Shown here piece after piece: positions 50,719 to 60,856 of a DNA stretch of 64,000 bases. Within the stretch, counting starts at the first letter, position 1, and every line of letters begins with the position of its first letter. The position numbers were made by a program, and so were the translations under genes. This DNA is from Alphaproteobacteria bacterium (GTDB lineage: Bacteria > Pseudomonadota > Alphaproteobacteria > Micropepsales > Micropepsaceae), in contig WGMH01000004.1 in the NCBI GenBank assembly GCA_016125165.1, positions 329,614 to 393,613 on the forward strand, written 5' to 3'. Below the pieces are notes generated by a model. It searched no databases and was not told the DNA's origin. It saw only the letters and a list, made by a program, of their open reading frames with translations.

Positions 50719-51711
50719 TCAGAGGGCTTGGAGCCGGTGGATTGCGAGGTCCCGGACGGCGTAATCGCCATCGCGGTCGAGGCCGGTGACTTCGCTGATG
50801 GTCTCGATGCGGCGTGAGACTCCACGGCCCTGGATGAAGACGATCATGTCGATCGCCTCGGCGATGAGCCGTCGGGGCACGGTGACAACGGCTTCCTGGA
50901 TCAACTGTTCGAGCCGGTAGAGCGCCGCCCGCCCCGAATTGGCATGCACGGTCGCGATTCCGCCGGGATGGCCGGTGTTCCAAGCCTTGAGCATGTCGAG
51001 GGCTTCGGGCCCACGCACTTCACCCACGATGATCCGGTCGGGACGGAAGCGCAGCGTCGAGCGGACAAGGTCCGCGAGCGTCACTACGCCGGGCTTGGTG
51101 CGCAGAGCCACGCAATCGGGCGCCGCGCATTGCAGTTCCCGGGTGTCTTCGAGCAGGATTACGCGCTCGTCGAGCCCGGCCATCTCCGCCAGAAGCGCAT
51201 TGGCGAGCGTGGTTTTTCCCGAGCTGGTGCCGCCGGCGATAAGAAGATTACGGCGCTCGTTCACCGCCTTGCGCAGTGCCTCGGCCTGCAAGGGCGAAAG
51301 AATGCGGTCGTTCAGATAGTCGTCGAGCGTGTAAATGCGCGCCGCAGGCTTTCGAATCGTGAAGCACGGCGCCGCCGCCACCGGCGGCAGGATACCTTCG
51401 AAGCGCTCGCCGGCGACGCTGTCGTCACGCGGCGGCAATTCCGCGCTGACCACAGGGTTGCCGGAATGCACCTCGACCCGGACATGCGAGGCCACCAGCC
51501 GGATGATGCGCTCGACCTCGGCCTCGCCAAGACGCACACCGGTATCGATCCGGCCTTCACCGAGGCGATCAAGAAGCAAGCGTCCATCGGGGTTGACCAT
51601 CACCTCGATCACCGCGCAATCGGCAAGTGCCGCAGCGATGTCCTGTCCCATCGCGGTGCGCAGCATGGTGCGACGGCGATCCAAGACTTCGGGATGGGAG
51701 AGGCCGCTCAT
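50719..51711 (-). CDS. trbB: Conjugal transfer ATPase TrbB (VirB11-like)
   Basis: A 330-residue hexameric traffic ATPase of the VirB11/PulE type. Walker A is AGGTSSGKTTLANAL near residues 158-172, the Asp box ILLEDTRELQC and the Walker B/His region PDRIIVGEVRGPEALDMLKAWNTGHPGG follow, in the normal order. It drives pilus biogenesis and substrate transfer at the inner face of the membrane. Its ATG overlaps the stop of the ribbon-helix-helix gene by 4 nt. Confidence 0.93.
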   Translation of the reverse strand: MSGLSHPEVLDRRRTMLRTAMGQDIAAALADCAVIEVMVNPDGRLLLDRLGEGRIDTGVRLGEAEVERIIRLVASHVRVEVHSGNPVVSAELPPRDDSVAGERFEGILPPVAAAPCFTIRKPAARIYTLDDYLNDRILSPLQAEALRKAVNERRNLLIAGGTSSGKTTLANALLAEMAGLDERVILLEDTRELQCAAPDCVALRTKPGVVTLADLVRSTLRFRPDRIIVGEVRGPEALDMLKAWNTGHPGGIATVHANSGRAALYRLEQLIQEAVVTVPRRLIAEAIDMIVFIQGRGVSRRIETISEVTGLDRDGDYAVRDLAIHRLQAL

Positions 51712-52139
51712 GCCGTGCCTCCCACACCGTTGTGTTGGTCGTGCTCGGCCACACCGAGTTCGCGGCCAATCGTGCGGCCGCCAGCAATGCGGCGTCCAAC
51801 TTGGTCGATGAAAGCCTGATAGCGGTCCTGCGCGAGCGCCCGCGCCGCAGCTTGCTCGGAGTCCGGCAAAGGCGCCGTAACAGTGAACTCGTACCGGACG
51901 AAGAGCGCCAACGTCTCCAGCAGGATCTGAATGTCCCGCTCGATGCGGCCGAGCTGCGTCGTGACGCGATCGAGACGGACCTTGAGAAGACCGTCCAATT
52001 CCCGCGCGCCGCGATTTGCGAGATAGGCGCGCAGCGCATCGGCGACGATGGCGGACTTGGAACTGCCCGGCTTGGCCGCCAACGCGTCGAGCTTCGCCGT
52101 CAACTCGTCGTCGAGATAGAGATGATGGCGCGGCTTCAT
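51708..52139 (-). CDS. Ribbon-helix-helix (CopG-type) protein of the transfer cluster
   Basis: A 143-residue protein. The N-terminal ribbon-helix-helix is plain: RHHLYLDDELTAKLDALAAK, then SSKSAIVADALRAYLANRG. The C-terminal part is a predicted helical region (RVTTQLGRIERDIQILLETL). The same gene sits between traG and trbB in many elements of this type, where it may regulate the operon or help process DNA at oriT. It is 10 bases downstream of traG. Confidence 0.85.
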   Translation of the reverse strand: MKPRHHLYLDDELTAKLDALAAKPGSSKSAIVADALRAYLANRGARELDGLLKVRLDRVTTQLGRIERDIQILLETLALFVRYEFTVTAPLPDSEQAAARALAQDRYQAFIDQVGRRIAGGRTIGRELGVAEHDQHNGVGGTA

Positions 52140-52149
52140 TAGCCTTCCC

Positions 52150-54195
52150 TCAGAAATCCGGTAAGAGATCGCGGTCCGGATCGCGATGCGGCTCGGCCTC
52201 GTTCATGGCATGGGCGGACCCGAGCGGACTCATCCCGCGCAGGCGGTCGACCACGGATTGGTCGGCCGCGACATCGGTTTCATCGTCGAGCGCGAGCTCG
52301 GACGCGTGTTCGGGCGCGTTCAGCTTGGAGATCTCCTCTTCCGAAATGCCCGGATGGCGTTGCCGCTGTACGCCGCCTTCATCCTCGCTCGTGCCGGCGT
52401 CTTCATCGATAGCTGCAGCAAGTCGCTCATGGAGCCCACGTACCCTCCCGCTCCAATCGTCGGGACGAGGCTCCGGTCTGTCGCGATAGCCGTCTTCTGC
52501 CAGGACAGGTACGGGCGACACGCGCGTGGTGAAATTGCGATCTTCGTAATAGCGCAGCTTCTTGGCGCGGATCGGCGCAAGGCCGGAGACGAGAATGAGT
52601 TCATCTGCCGGCGGTAGCTGCATCACCTCGCCCGGCGTCAGAAGCGGCCGCGCCGTCTCCTGGCGGCTGATCATGACGTGGCCAAGCCAAGGCGAAAGCC
52701 GGTTGCCGGCATAGTTGCGCTGGGCGCGCAACTCCGTCGCGGTCCCCAGCGCATCAGAAATCCGCTTCGCCGTCCGTTCGTCGTTCGACGAGAAGGCGAT
52801 GCGGACGTGGCAGTTGTCCAAGATAGCGTTGTTCTCGCCATAGGCCTTGGAAATCTGATTGAGGGACTGTGCAATGAGATAGGCGCGGATGCCGTAACCG
52901 GCCATGAAGGCGAGCGCCGTCTCGAAGAAATCAAGCCGTCCCAGAGCGGGAAACTCGTCCAGCATCATCAGAAGCTGGTGCTTGCGCCACTTGCCCGGAT
53001 CGCCTTCCAGGCGCTCAGTGAGCCTGCGGCCGATCTGGTTCAATACCAGGCGCACCAGCGGTTTCGTCCGCGAAATGTCCGACGGTGGAATGACGAGATA
53101 GAGCGAAACGGGCCGCGTCGCATCGACGAGATCGGCGATCCGCCAGTCGCATGCTGCCGTCGTCGCGGCAACGACCGGATCGCGATAAAGTCCGAGAAAC
53201 GACATCGCGGTGGAAAGCACGCCGGAGCGCTCATTCTCTGATTTGTTCAGCACTTCGCGGGCAGCGCTGGCCACGACGGGATGCACTTTCGGGTGCTCCT
53301 TCGTTCCCAGATGGTTGGTCCCCATCATCCGACGCAGCGTGTATGCGAAGCTGCGCTGGGGATCGGAGAGGAAGGTTGCGACACGGGCGAGTGTCTTCTC
53401 TTCCTCCGCATACAGAACATGGAGGATGGCGCCGACCAGCAGGCTGTGACTGGTCTTCTCCCAATGCGAGCGCCGCTCCAGCGCGCCTTCCGGATCGACC
53501 AGAATGTCGGCGATGTTCTGGACATCGCGGACTTCGTCCGGGCCTTTGCGCACCTCAAGGAGCGGGTTGTAGCGGGCCGATCGCGGATCGGTCGGATTGA
53601 ACAAGAGGCAATGCGAAAACTTCGCCCGCCAGCCGGCCGTCAGCTGCCAGTTCTCGCCCTTGATGTCGTGGATGACGGCCGAGCCGGTCCAAGAGAGCAG
53701 TGTCGGGATAACAAGGCCGACGCCCTTGCCGCTCCGCGTCGGCGCGAACGCCATGACATGCTCGGGCCCGTCATGGCGCAAATACCGCCCATCGAGCCTG
53801 CCGAGAAAGACACCAGCTGCCCGGAACAGGCCGACTGCATCAACCTCATGTGCGGTCGCCCACCGTGAAGACCCGTAGGTGGTGACTAGCCGATTCTGCC
53901 GCGCACGCCATAGCGACCCGATGACCGCTGCGATGCAACCGGCAAACCCGCCTGACGCGGCGATCGCACCAGCCTTGTTGAAGAGCGCCGGAGCGTAGGC
54001 GTCGTAATAGTACCACCATTCGAATAGACGCCAGGGATAATAGAAAGGCATGCCGCCAAGCTCGAACCATGGTGATCCGAGCCGTGCTTGGAAAGCGAGT
54101 GCCGCCGCGCACCATTCCGTCGCGAGCCAGATACCCGCGATTACGATCGCGAATACGAGCAGAAGTTGGCCGATCAGGAATTTGGTGGGCGTCAT
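52150..54195 (-). CDS. traG: Type IV coupling protein TraG (VirD4-like)
   Basis: A 681-residue coupling protein that brings the relaxase-DNA complex to the secretion channel. Two or three N-terminal membrane helices (LIGQLLLVFAIVIAGIWLA and others up to residue 100) precede the ATPase domain. Walker A is APTRSGKGVGLVIP near residue 155, and the Walker B segment LLMMLDEFPALGRLDF lies near residue 415. GGAG-containing sequence precedes the ATG. It is the first gene of the transfer operon, 202 bases downstream of the RND transporter gene. Confidence 0.92.
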   Translation of the reverse strand: MTPTKFLIGQLLLVFAIVIAGIWLATEWCAAALAFQARLGSPWFELGGMPFYYPWRLFEWWYYYDAYAPALFNKAGAIAASGGFAGCIAAVIGSLWRARQNRLVTTYGSSRWATAHEVDAVGLFRAAGVFLGRLDGRYLRHDGPEHVMAFAPTRSGKGVGLVIPTLLSWTGSAVIHDIKGENWQLTAGWRAKFSHCLLFNPTDPRSARYNPLLEVRKGPDEVRDVQNIADILVDPEGALERRSHWEKTSHSLLVGAILHVLYAEEEKTLARVATFLSDPQRSFAYTLRRMMGTNHLGTKEHPKVHPVVASAAREVLNKSENERSGVLSTAMSFLGLYRDPVVAATTAACDWRIADLVDATRPVSLYLVIPPSDISRTKPLVRLVLNQIGRRLTERLEGDPGKWRKHQLLMMLDEFPALGRLDFFETALAFMAGYGIRAYLIAQSLNQISKAYGENNAILDNCHVRIAFSSNDERTAKRISDALGTATELRAQRNYAGNRLSPWLGHVMISRQETARPLLTPGEVMQLPPADELILVSGLAPIRAKKLRYYEDRNFTTRVSPVPVLAEDGYRDRPEPRPDDWSGRVRGLHERLAAAIDEDAGTSEDEGGVQRQRHPGISEEEISKLNAPEHASELALDDETDVAADQSVVDRLRGMSPLGSAHAMNEAEPHRDPDRDLLPDF

Positions 54196-54397
54196 GCTCC
54201 CTGTCTCCGCCGGACGACGCCAAGCGCGTGTCCCGGGCCTCGAGACAGGATTCGAGCAGATCGCCGGAAAGAGAAATCAGCTTTATCTACGTCCAAATGG
54301 GTTTATATGGGCCTTCGCACTTAATGGAGACGGGCTTGGTCACAAATTGCGTTTGTCGAAGAACCACGGGATCGCAACAGGCAAGTCTTGTGCAGTC

Positions 54398-57300
54398 TTA
54401 ATTCAAGCCATCGCTAGTACGGGCGTCAACGAAGGACAGCCAGCGTGATGCCAACGTTGGCAGGACGAGCAGGTTCAGCGCGGTCGACGTCACCAATCCG
54501 CCGAGGATGATGGCGGCCATCGCACCTTCGATCTCATTGCCGGGCGCGCCTGCTGTCAGGGCCAGCGGTGCAAGACCGAGCGCCGTCACCAATGCCGTCA
54601 TCAGGATCGGGATCAAGCGCTCCGAAGCTCCCCGGATAGCCGTGGCCAACGTCCAGGGCTGGCCTTCTTGCTCGACCAGATGATGATAATGCGACACCAG
54701 CATGATCGCATTCCGCACGCTGATGCCAAAGAGGGTGACAAAGCCGATCAGGCCGCCGAGTGTCAGGGTTCCGCCTGTAAGCACGGCGGCGGCGACCCCG
54801 CCGACGAGCGCGAACGGCAGATTGACGAGGATCAGGCCCACGGTGCGCAGGCTCCGCAGCGCCAGGAATAAAATCACCACGATGCCGGCTACGGCGAGGC
54901 CCGCATAGGCGAGAAGCTCGCGCGTGGCCGCCGCTTGCGCCTGCGCATTGCCCGCGAAGACGGCATAGACGCCCTGAGGCCAATGTACCTGTCTGGGCAG
55001 GGCCTTCCGCGCACGAGCAACAAAGCTGCCCGGTGTCACGCCACGCAGATTGACCGTGACCGGCGCAACCCTTTGACCGCCTTCGTGCAGGATCATGAAG
55101 CGGCCGTCGGTCACCGTCAGGTTCGCCAGGTCCGAGAGGGGCAGCTGGCGGCCGTCGGGCGCCGTGATCGGCAGGCTGTCCAGCTCAGTGGGCGCGCGCT
55201 GCAGTGCTGGCGGCAAGGTTACATCGACATCGAAGAGGCGGTTGCCCTCCACGACCTGTCCGACCTGGGTTCCGGAATAGGCCGCCTGGACGGCATCAAG
55301 CACATCGGTCGGCGCGATGCCGTAGCGATTGAGCGCCGCGATCCGCAAGCGGACGTCCAATTGGGGTTCGCCCTGCGGCGCCTCGATCTGCACATTTGAG
55401 GCACCGTTCAATTTCGAGAGAACGCTCGCCACCTCCTGGGCCTTGCGGTCCAGAACATCGAGATCGGTGCCGTAGATATCGACCACAACGGGCGCGGTAT
55501 AGCCGGAGAGCGTCTCTTCGATTCGCTCGGTCAAAAACGTGTTGACCGAAAAGCTCGCGCCCGTGAAATCGTTCAGGGTGTGCTGGATCTGCTGAAGGGT
55601 GCGCGCCTGACCAGCGCCGGAAAGCGGCTTCAGATCGACTTCGAACTCGTTGTCGAAAATGGGTGCCGGGTCTTCGATCCGGCTGGCCCGGCCGGTGCGC
55701 TGGGCCACGGAGCGGATGCCGGGCAGCTTCAGCAGCGCGTCTGTCACCCGGCCGCCCAAATCCTGTGAGGCCTCAAGCGAGGCGCCAGGGGCAAGGCGCA
55801 TATGGACGATGTAATGGCCTTCGCGCAAACGCGGCAGGAAAGTGGTCTGCAGAAATGGAAGTGCAGCTACAGCCACCAGACACAGAGCAGCGGCGCCTGC
55901 TATGACCGTGCGCGGTCGCTGCTCGATCCGGCTGAGAAGCCGACTGTAACGCGCCTTGAGCCAGGTCTGGACGGGTGGTTCACCGGCCTTCGCGTCATGG
56001 GGCAAAAGCGCCAGCGCGAGCGCGGGCGTGACCATCAAAGCCACCGCCAGCGAGGCGAAGATCGACGCGATATAGGCGAGCCCAAGGGGCGAGAACAGCC
56101 GGCCCGCCACGCCCGACAGGGTCAGCACGGGTACGAACACCAGCGCCACGATGAAGGTGGCGTAGATGACGGCGCTGCGCACTTCCAGGGAGGCGGCGAC
56201 GACCACCTGCCAGGCCGGCTTGGGCGCCTCCGCCGCCCGGTTGAGGCGCAATCGCCGCAGGATGTTTTCGACATCGATGATGGCATCGTCGACAACTTCG
56301 CCGATGGCGATGGCAAGCCCGCCCAGGGTCATGGTGTTGAGACCGAAGCCCAGGCGCTCCAAGACGATGATCGCGATGAGCAACGAGAGGGGGATTGCCA
56401 TGGCAGAGATCAAGGCCGCGCGCGTATGGCGCAGAAACAGGAACAGCACGCCGATCACGAGCCCGGCACCGATCAGGAGGGCCATGCCCAAATGACCGAT
56501 TGCGGTCTCGATGAAATTCGCGGGCCGGAATAGAGCCGGATAGAGGCGAATATGAAGCCGAGTCAGGGCCGGCACCAAGGCCTGCAGGCGCTGTTCAAGG
56601 GCACCGGTGACTTTGAGCGTGTCGACGCCATATTGCTCGGAGACGACCAGCATGACCCCGGATTGGCCCATGATCGAGGCTGCACCCACTTTGGGTGCCG
56701 CACCATCGGTGACTGTGGCCACGTCGCCCAGGCGCAGCGTCTGCCCGCCATGGGATTTAAGCACCACCGAAGCGATCGCCTTGGCATTCTCCGGCACGCC
56801 TTTGGGGATCAAGACAATGCGCTGGTTCGCATTTTCGACGAAGCCCAGACCGATATTGGCCGTCGCCCGCCGCGCCGCGGCGACGATATCCTCGAACGAG
56901 AGACCGAAGCGCGCCAGCGCTGCGGGATGGACCTGAATCTGAACCTGTTTGACCGCACCGCCATAGATGCTGACATCGGAGACGCCGGCAACGGCCAGAA
57001 TCTGCGGCTTCAAGGTCCAGTCGGCAAAGCTGCGCAAGGCCATCGGCGATTGCGTCTTCGAGGTGATCCCGATCGTCAGAACGATCCCGGCCGACGATGA
57101 CAATGGCAGGAGCACCGGCGTCTGTGCCGCAGAGGGCAGATCGGCAGCGGCCCGCGCCAGCCTTTCGGTGACGCTCTGACGCAGACGGGTGAGATCGCTG
57201 CCGGGTTTGAACGTCAGCGTGATCATCGAAAGACCCTGGATCGAGCGCGAGCGCATGGTCGCCAGGCCCGCTGCGCCGGCCAGTGCGTCTTCCAAGGGAT

Positions 57301-57499
57301 GCGTGACGAGCGTCTCCACCTGTTCGGCGGCGAAGCCGGGAACCTCGGTCTCAACAATCGCCTGCGGCGGCGCGAATTCCGGAAACACGCTCCAGCGCGC
57401 CTGGCTGAGGGCAAGAAGGCCATAGGCAACGGCCAAAACCGCGACAGCAATGACGACGCCGCGAAAACGGGTCGCGAAGGACACAATGGCGCTCAGCAT
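54398..57499 (-). CDS. RND efflux permease, heavy-metal (CusA/CzcA) type
   Basis: A 1033-residue inner-membrane proton-driven pump with 12 helices and two large periplasmic loops. It starts MLSAIVSFATRFRGVVIAV and VFPEFAPPQAIVETEVPGFA. The proton-relay helix reads GGLAIAIGEVVDDAIIDVEN, the version with paired Asp residues seen in many metal-type RND pumps of environmental bacteria. The C-terminal repeat GLIGFVTLFGISVRNAIMLV is typical. The metal cannot be read from sequence. The adaptor gene lies 51 bases upstream; no outer-membrane factor is encoded nearby. Confidence 0.88.
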   Translation of the reverse strand: MLSAIVSFATRFRGVVIAVAVLAVAYGLLALSQARWSVFPEFAPPQAIVETEVPGFAAEQVETLVTHPLEDALAGAAGLATMRSRSIQGLSMITLTFKPGSDLTRLRQSVTERLARAAADLPSAAQTPVLLPLSSSAGIVLTIGITSKTQSPMALRSFADWTLKPQILAVAGVSDVSIYGGAVKQVQIQVHPAALARFGLSFEDIVAAARRATANIGLGFVENANQRIVLIPKGVPENAKAIASVVLKSHGGQTLRLGDVATVTDGAAPKVGAASIMGQSGVMLVVSEQYGVDTLKVTGALEQRLQALVPALTRLHIRLYPALFRPANFIETAIGHLGMALLIGAGLVIGVLFLFLRHTRAALISAMAIPLSLLIAIIVLERLGFGLNTMTLGGLAIAIGEVVDDAIIDVENILRRLRLNRAAEAPKPAWQVVVAASLEVRSAVIYATFIVALVFVPVLTLSGVAGRLFSPLGLAYIASIFASLAVALMVTPALALALLPHDAKAGEPPVQTWLKARYSRLLSRIEQRPRTVIAGAAALCLVAVAALPFLQTTFLPRLREGHYIVHMRLAPGASLEASQDLGGRVTDALLKLPGIRSVAQRTGRASRIEDPAPIFDNEFEVDLKPLSGAGQARTLQQIQHTLNDFTGASFSVNTFLTERIEETLSGYTAPVVVDIYGTDLDVLDRKAQEVASVLSKLNGASNVQIEAPQGEPQLDVRLRIAALNRYGIAPTDVLDAVQAAYSGTQVGQVVEGNRLFDVDVTLPPALQRAPTELDSLPITAPDGRQLPLSDLANLTVTDGRFMILHEGGQRVAPVTVNLRGVTPGSFVARARKALPRQVHWPQGVYAVFAGNAQAQAAATRELLAYAGLAVAGIVVILFLALRSLRTVGLILVNLPFALVGGVAAAVLTGGTLTLGGLIGFVTLFGISVRNAIMLVSHYHHLVEQEGQPWTLATAIRGASERLIPILMTALVTALGLAPLALTAGAPGNEIEGAMAAIILGGLVTSTALNLLVLPTLASRWLSFVDARTSDGLN

Positions 57500-57550
57500 T
57501 GCGGATATCGTCGTGTGGGGCAGAAGGCAACGTTCTGCGCCGTGCGCGCG

Positions 57551-58576
57551 TCAGTCATCGTCATCGCCGCCGGCGGGTGCCGCGCCGGGTGGCGGCTTGA
57601 GCTCTTGCGAGAGCAACAACTCGCCGCCACGGATGACGACGCGCGCGCCGGCTTTGAACCCCTTGGCCTCAAACCAGCCCTTTGTGTCGCGCGCATCGGT
57701 CGAGATCGGGCGGCGCAGGAAATGTCCGGCGGCGGTTTCGACATAGACCCACGGTTCGCCCGCATACCAGAGCACGGCCGCGTCCGGTATGACGACGCCG
57801 CCTGGCTGTGCTGTGCCGATCGGCACCGCCGCCGCAAAGCGTTGGCCGCTGCGCACGCCGCCGCCCACGGCAGAATAGTAATAGGTGGGGCCCTGAACGA
57901 CGGCGTCCGCGCGCGGAGACGGTCCGATCAGGGAAGCGGGAAGGATTTGGCCCCCGGACAGAAGAATGTCGATGTCCTGTGCGGGCGTGGCCGTCGTTCC
58001 GACCGGCAAGGCGATGGCCAGAAGCGCGCGGCGGCCATCGGCATAGTCGGCGAAAGCATCGAGACCTCGCTCGGCGATCGTAGCCAACCCCGCGCCCCAG
58101 GTCGCGACGGCGCTGGCCCGCGTGCTTGCCTCGTTCGCGATGGACGACGTTCGCTGAGCCTTTGCGGCAGCCGCAGCGGCGACAGCCGCCTGTTCGTCAC
58201 GCTCGGAGACATATTTGCCGTGGCGGTAGAGCGCCTGCTGACGCTTGGCTTCGGCCGCTGTTGCCATGACCTCCTCCTTGGCGGCTGTCACGGCTTCGTG
58301 CGCGGTCGCGAGTTGGGCAGCCAAGGCGGCAAGGGCTTGCGGATCTATGACGGTGGCAATGCCCTCCATCTGAGACCGATAATTTGTCGCCTGAAGCGGC
58401 ACCGTGGCGATGCCACTGGCCTGCAATGTCTGTTGCGCGAGAACAATTTCGCCAGCGTGCCCCTCGCCCGCGGCCAGGCTCCCGAGCAAAATTGCGAGGA
58501 CAAAGCCGAACAAAGGCCTGCGACCGAAAGGCCGCGCCAGGGCGACAACATGCTGATAGGCCTTGCCTGCACGCAA
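57551..58576 (-). CDS. RND efflux periplasmic adaptor (CusB/CzcB-like)
   Basis: A 341-residue membrane-fusion protein. The N-terminal hydrophobic segment (LFGFVLAILLGSLAAGEGHA) is a signal peptide. Then come a hairpin region rich in Ala, Glu and Gln (AAEAKRQQALYRHGKYVSE) and the beta-barrel domain with PVGTTATPAQDIDILLSGG. The C-terminus ends in GGDDDD, an acidic tail that could bind metal. The start codon appears to be TTG at 58576. It links the RND permease to an outer-membrane channel supplied from elsewhere. Confidence 0.82.
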   Translation of the reverse strand: MRAGKAYQHVVALARPFGRRPLFGFVLAILLGSLAAGEGHAGEIVLAQQTLQASGIATVPLQATNYRSQMEGIATVIDPQALAALAAQLATAHEAVTAAKEEVMATAAEAKRQQALYRHGKYVSERDEQAAVAAAAAAKAQRTSSIANEASTRASAVATWGAGLATIAERGLDAFADYADGRRALLAIALPVGTTATPAQDIDILLSGGQILPASLIGPSPRADAVVQGPTYYYSAVGGGVRSGQRFAAAVPIGTAQPGGVVIPDAAVLWYAGEPWVYVETAAGHFLRRPISTDARDTKGWFEAKGFKAGARVVIRGGELLLSQELKPPPGAAPAGGDDDD

Positions 58577-58645
58577 TATTCCCGGCCCATTTGCCTTTGC
58601 TTCATCGATCTGAGGGTCTAGCGGAGGGCCGATGGCAAAAGCCGC

Positions 58646-60109
58646 TCAATCGGATGACATTTCTGTCATCTCAGCTTTTGGGGTTTCCTCGGCGGGGAAC
58701 AGAAGTGTCGCCGTTGTGCCGGCGCCTTTGGTGCTCTCGATCATGGCGGTTCCACCGTGGAGCGCCATGATCGATTGGACGATGGACAGCCCCAACCCGG
58801 TCCCCTGGCCTGCGCCGTGGGTTCGCGACGGATCGACCTGATAGAAGCGATCGAACAGGCGTGGAAGATGTTCGGCGGCAATCGGCGGACCGCCATTGTG
58901 AACCGCGATCATCGCGCTGCCGTTGTCTTCCTTGCGGAGGCGAACACCTACGGACGCCCCATCGGGTGCGTGGCGCACGGCGTTGCTGAGCAGATTGGTG
59001 AGGGCTTGGCGCAGCAAGACGGGATCGGCGTGGATTTCCGCATCGCCTTCAATGGATACATGAATGCCGCGCGGGTCTGCGGCCGCGTTTAATCGGGCCA
59101 CGGCCTGATCGCAAATCTTCCGTCCGTCTACACATTCCTTGTGCAAGGTCACGTCCGCGTGCTCGGCACGGGCGAGAAACAGCAAATCCTCGATCAAGGC
59201 GCCGAGCCGGCGGCACTCCTCCAGGTTCGATTCCAGCGTGGCGCGGTATTCCTCCGGCGATCGTGGACGGCGAAGACTGACCTCGATCTCACCGATCAGA
59301 TTGCCGAGCGGCGTACGGATTTCGTGCGCGAGATCGGCCGAAAACCGCGACAGACGCCCAAAGGCCTCTTCGAGACGATCCAACATCCCATTGAAGGTCA
59401 CGACCAGACCGGCCAGCTCCCGCGGCCAGGGCGGTGCCATTGGAATCCGCTCGGCGAGCCGCGACGGGGTCACGCCCTGAGCCGCCTCGGCAATCCGCCG
59501 CAGCGGTGCCAACCCCCGAGCCGCAACCCACAACCCGGTCAAGATCAGAATCGGGGCCAGCACCAGGAAGGTCAGGATCATGGCCTCGCGAAACGCGGCA
59601 AGGAGCGCGGTGTCGCGCGAGACATCCAAGGCAATTTGCAGTTCGAGACTCTTGGCGCCCGTCGGTGCCGCGAGGGTGACCGACGTGAGAAGAAAGCGAT
59701 GACGCGCAACGGCGACGGACCGGACGCGACGTATCGCGTCTTGCGCAGACGCCTCCGGCGGAAATACGGTCGTTGGAAGCTCCGTGCCCATGCTGGGCGT
59801 CTCGCCTAAGACTCGCGCACCCGATATGACACGCGCTTCATACTCTCGCAGCCGTGTTCCGGCCGTTTCCTTTGCGATCTCGGACAACAAAGCGTGCGGC
59901 CTGCCGTGCCCGTCGCTGAAGTCTTCCTTGAGCTCCGCAATTTTGGCCTCCAGAAAGCGCGCGTGTTCTGCGGCAAAGTTGGCCTCAAGGCGCCAATAGA
60001 CGACACAAGCGAACAGAGCGGTCGCGAGCAAGATGGCGACACTGTAGAACAGCGTCAGGCGGGCACCGATCGACAGTGTATGTGTCGTTGTCTCAGCGCG
60101 CATGGTCAT
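58646..60109 (-). CDS. Sensor histidine kinase of the efflux operon
   Basis: A 487-residue membrane kinase. Helix 1 is LTLFYSVAILLATALFACVVYW, a periplasmic sensor of about 150 residues follows, then a second helix (MILTFLVLAPILILTGLWVAA) and HAMP. The H-box is DLAHEIRTPLGNL, the N-box LRQALTNLLSNAVRHAP and the G-box GTGLGLSIVQ. The layout matches heavy-metal sensor kinases of the CusS type. Start 60109 (MTMRAE) overlaps the response regulator stop; 60103 is also possible. Confidence 0.87.
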   Translation of the reverse strand: MTMRAETTTHTLSIGARLTLFYSVAILLATALFACVVYWRLEANFAAEHARFLEAKIAELKEDFSDGHGRPHALLSEIAKETAGTRLREYEARVISGARVLGETPSMGTELPTTVFPPEASAQDAIRRVRSVAVARHRFLLTSVTLAAPTGAKSLELQIALDVSRDTALLAAFREAMILTFLVLAPILILTGLWVAARGLAPLRRIAEAAQGVTPSRLAERIPMAPPWPRELAGLVVTFNGMLDRLEEAFGRLSRFSADLAHEIRTPLGNLIGEIEVSLRRPRSPEEYRATLESNLEECRRLGALIEDLLFLARAEHADVTLHKECVDGRKICDQAVARLNAAADPRGIHVSIEGDAEIHADPVLLRQALTNLLSNAVRHAPDGASVGVRLRKEDNGSAMIAVHNGGPPIAAEHLPRLFDRFYQVDPSRTHGAGQGTGLGLSIVQSIMALHGGTAMIESTKGAGTTATLLFPAEETPKAEMTEMSSD

Positions 60110-60773
60110 CGAGGAGATAGCCGACGCCGCGGATCGTGTGCAGAAGCGGCCTGCCGAAGGGTGCATCCAATTTGCCGCGCAGACGCCGGACCAGCACATC
60201 GACAACATTGGTCTGAACATCCGAGCACAATCCCCAGACGCTCTCCGCGATCAGCGTGCGCGAGAGCACCCGTCCGCGATTGCGCGCCAGAAACAGAAGC
60301 AAGGCATATTCCTTCGCGGTCAATTGCAAGGCCCGACCAGCCCGCTCGACGTGATGGCGCAGTGGATCGACCGTCAAATCCTCAATCCGCAAAATCGCAT
60401 CGCCTTGCGCAACGGCCGCCCGCCGGCCGAGATTGCGCAGGCGCGCGAGCAGCTCGGCAAAGGCGAAGGGTTTGACAAGATAATCGTCCCCGCCGAGTTC
60501 GAAGCCTCGCACGCGATCCTCGATTTGGTCGCGTGCCGTTAAGAACAGGACCGGTGTCTTGATACCTTCCGTGCGCAAGGCTTTGACGACGCTCCAGCCG
60601 TCAGCACCCGGCAGCATCACGTCGAGAATAACAGCGTCGAACGCGTGCTCCCGCAACAGCACAAGAGCGTCCGCGCCGTTCTCCGTCGTCTCGATAGAAA
60701 TGCCTTCCTCACGCAAACCTTGCGCAAGAAAGCGACGGGTCTTGGGTTCGTCTTCGGCGATCAGAACGCGCAT
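60093..60773 (-). CDS. Response regulator, OmpR/PhoB type (CusR/CopR-like)
   Basis: A 226-residue regulator. The receiver domain has the acidic pair EDE, the phospho-acceptor Asp51 in VILDVMLPG and the Lys in VKPF. The winged-helix domain follows from about residue 128 (LTAKEYALLLFLARNRGRVL, RRLRGKLDAPFG). It overlaps the kinase gene by 17 bases and probably activates the efflux genes downstream in response to metal. Transcription starts in the 83-base gap upstream. Confidence 0.9.
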   Translation of the reverse strand: MRVLIAEDEPKTRRFLAQGLREEGISIETTENGADALVLLREHAFDAVILDVMLPGADGWSVVKALRTEGIKTPVLFLTARDQIEDRVRGFELGGDDYLVKPFAFAELLARLRNLGRRAAVAQGDAILRIEDLTVDPLRHHVERAGRALQLTAKEYALLLFLARNRGRVLSRTLIAESVWGLCSDVQTNVVDVLVRRLRGKLDAPFGRPLLHTIRGVGYLLDDHAR

Positions 60774-60856
60774 GGCAGTCTAATCCAATGAATCAAAGGC
60801 CGAATAGATATGCTATACTGCCCCGCCGTTCCGCAACCGGCCCACGGGCATATAGA

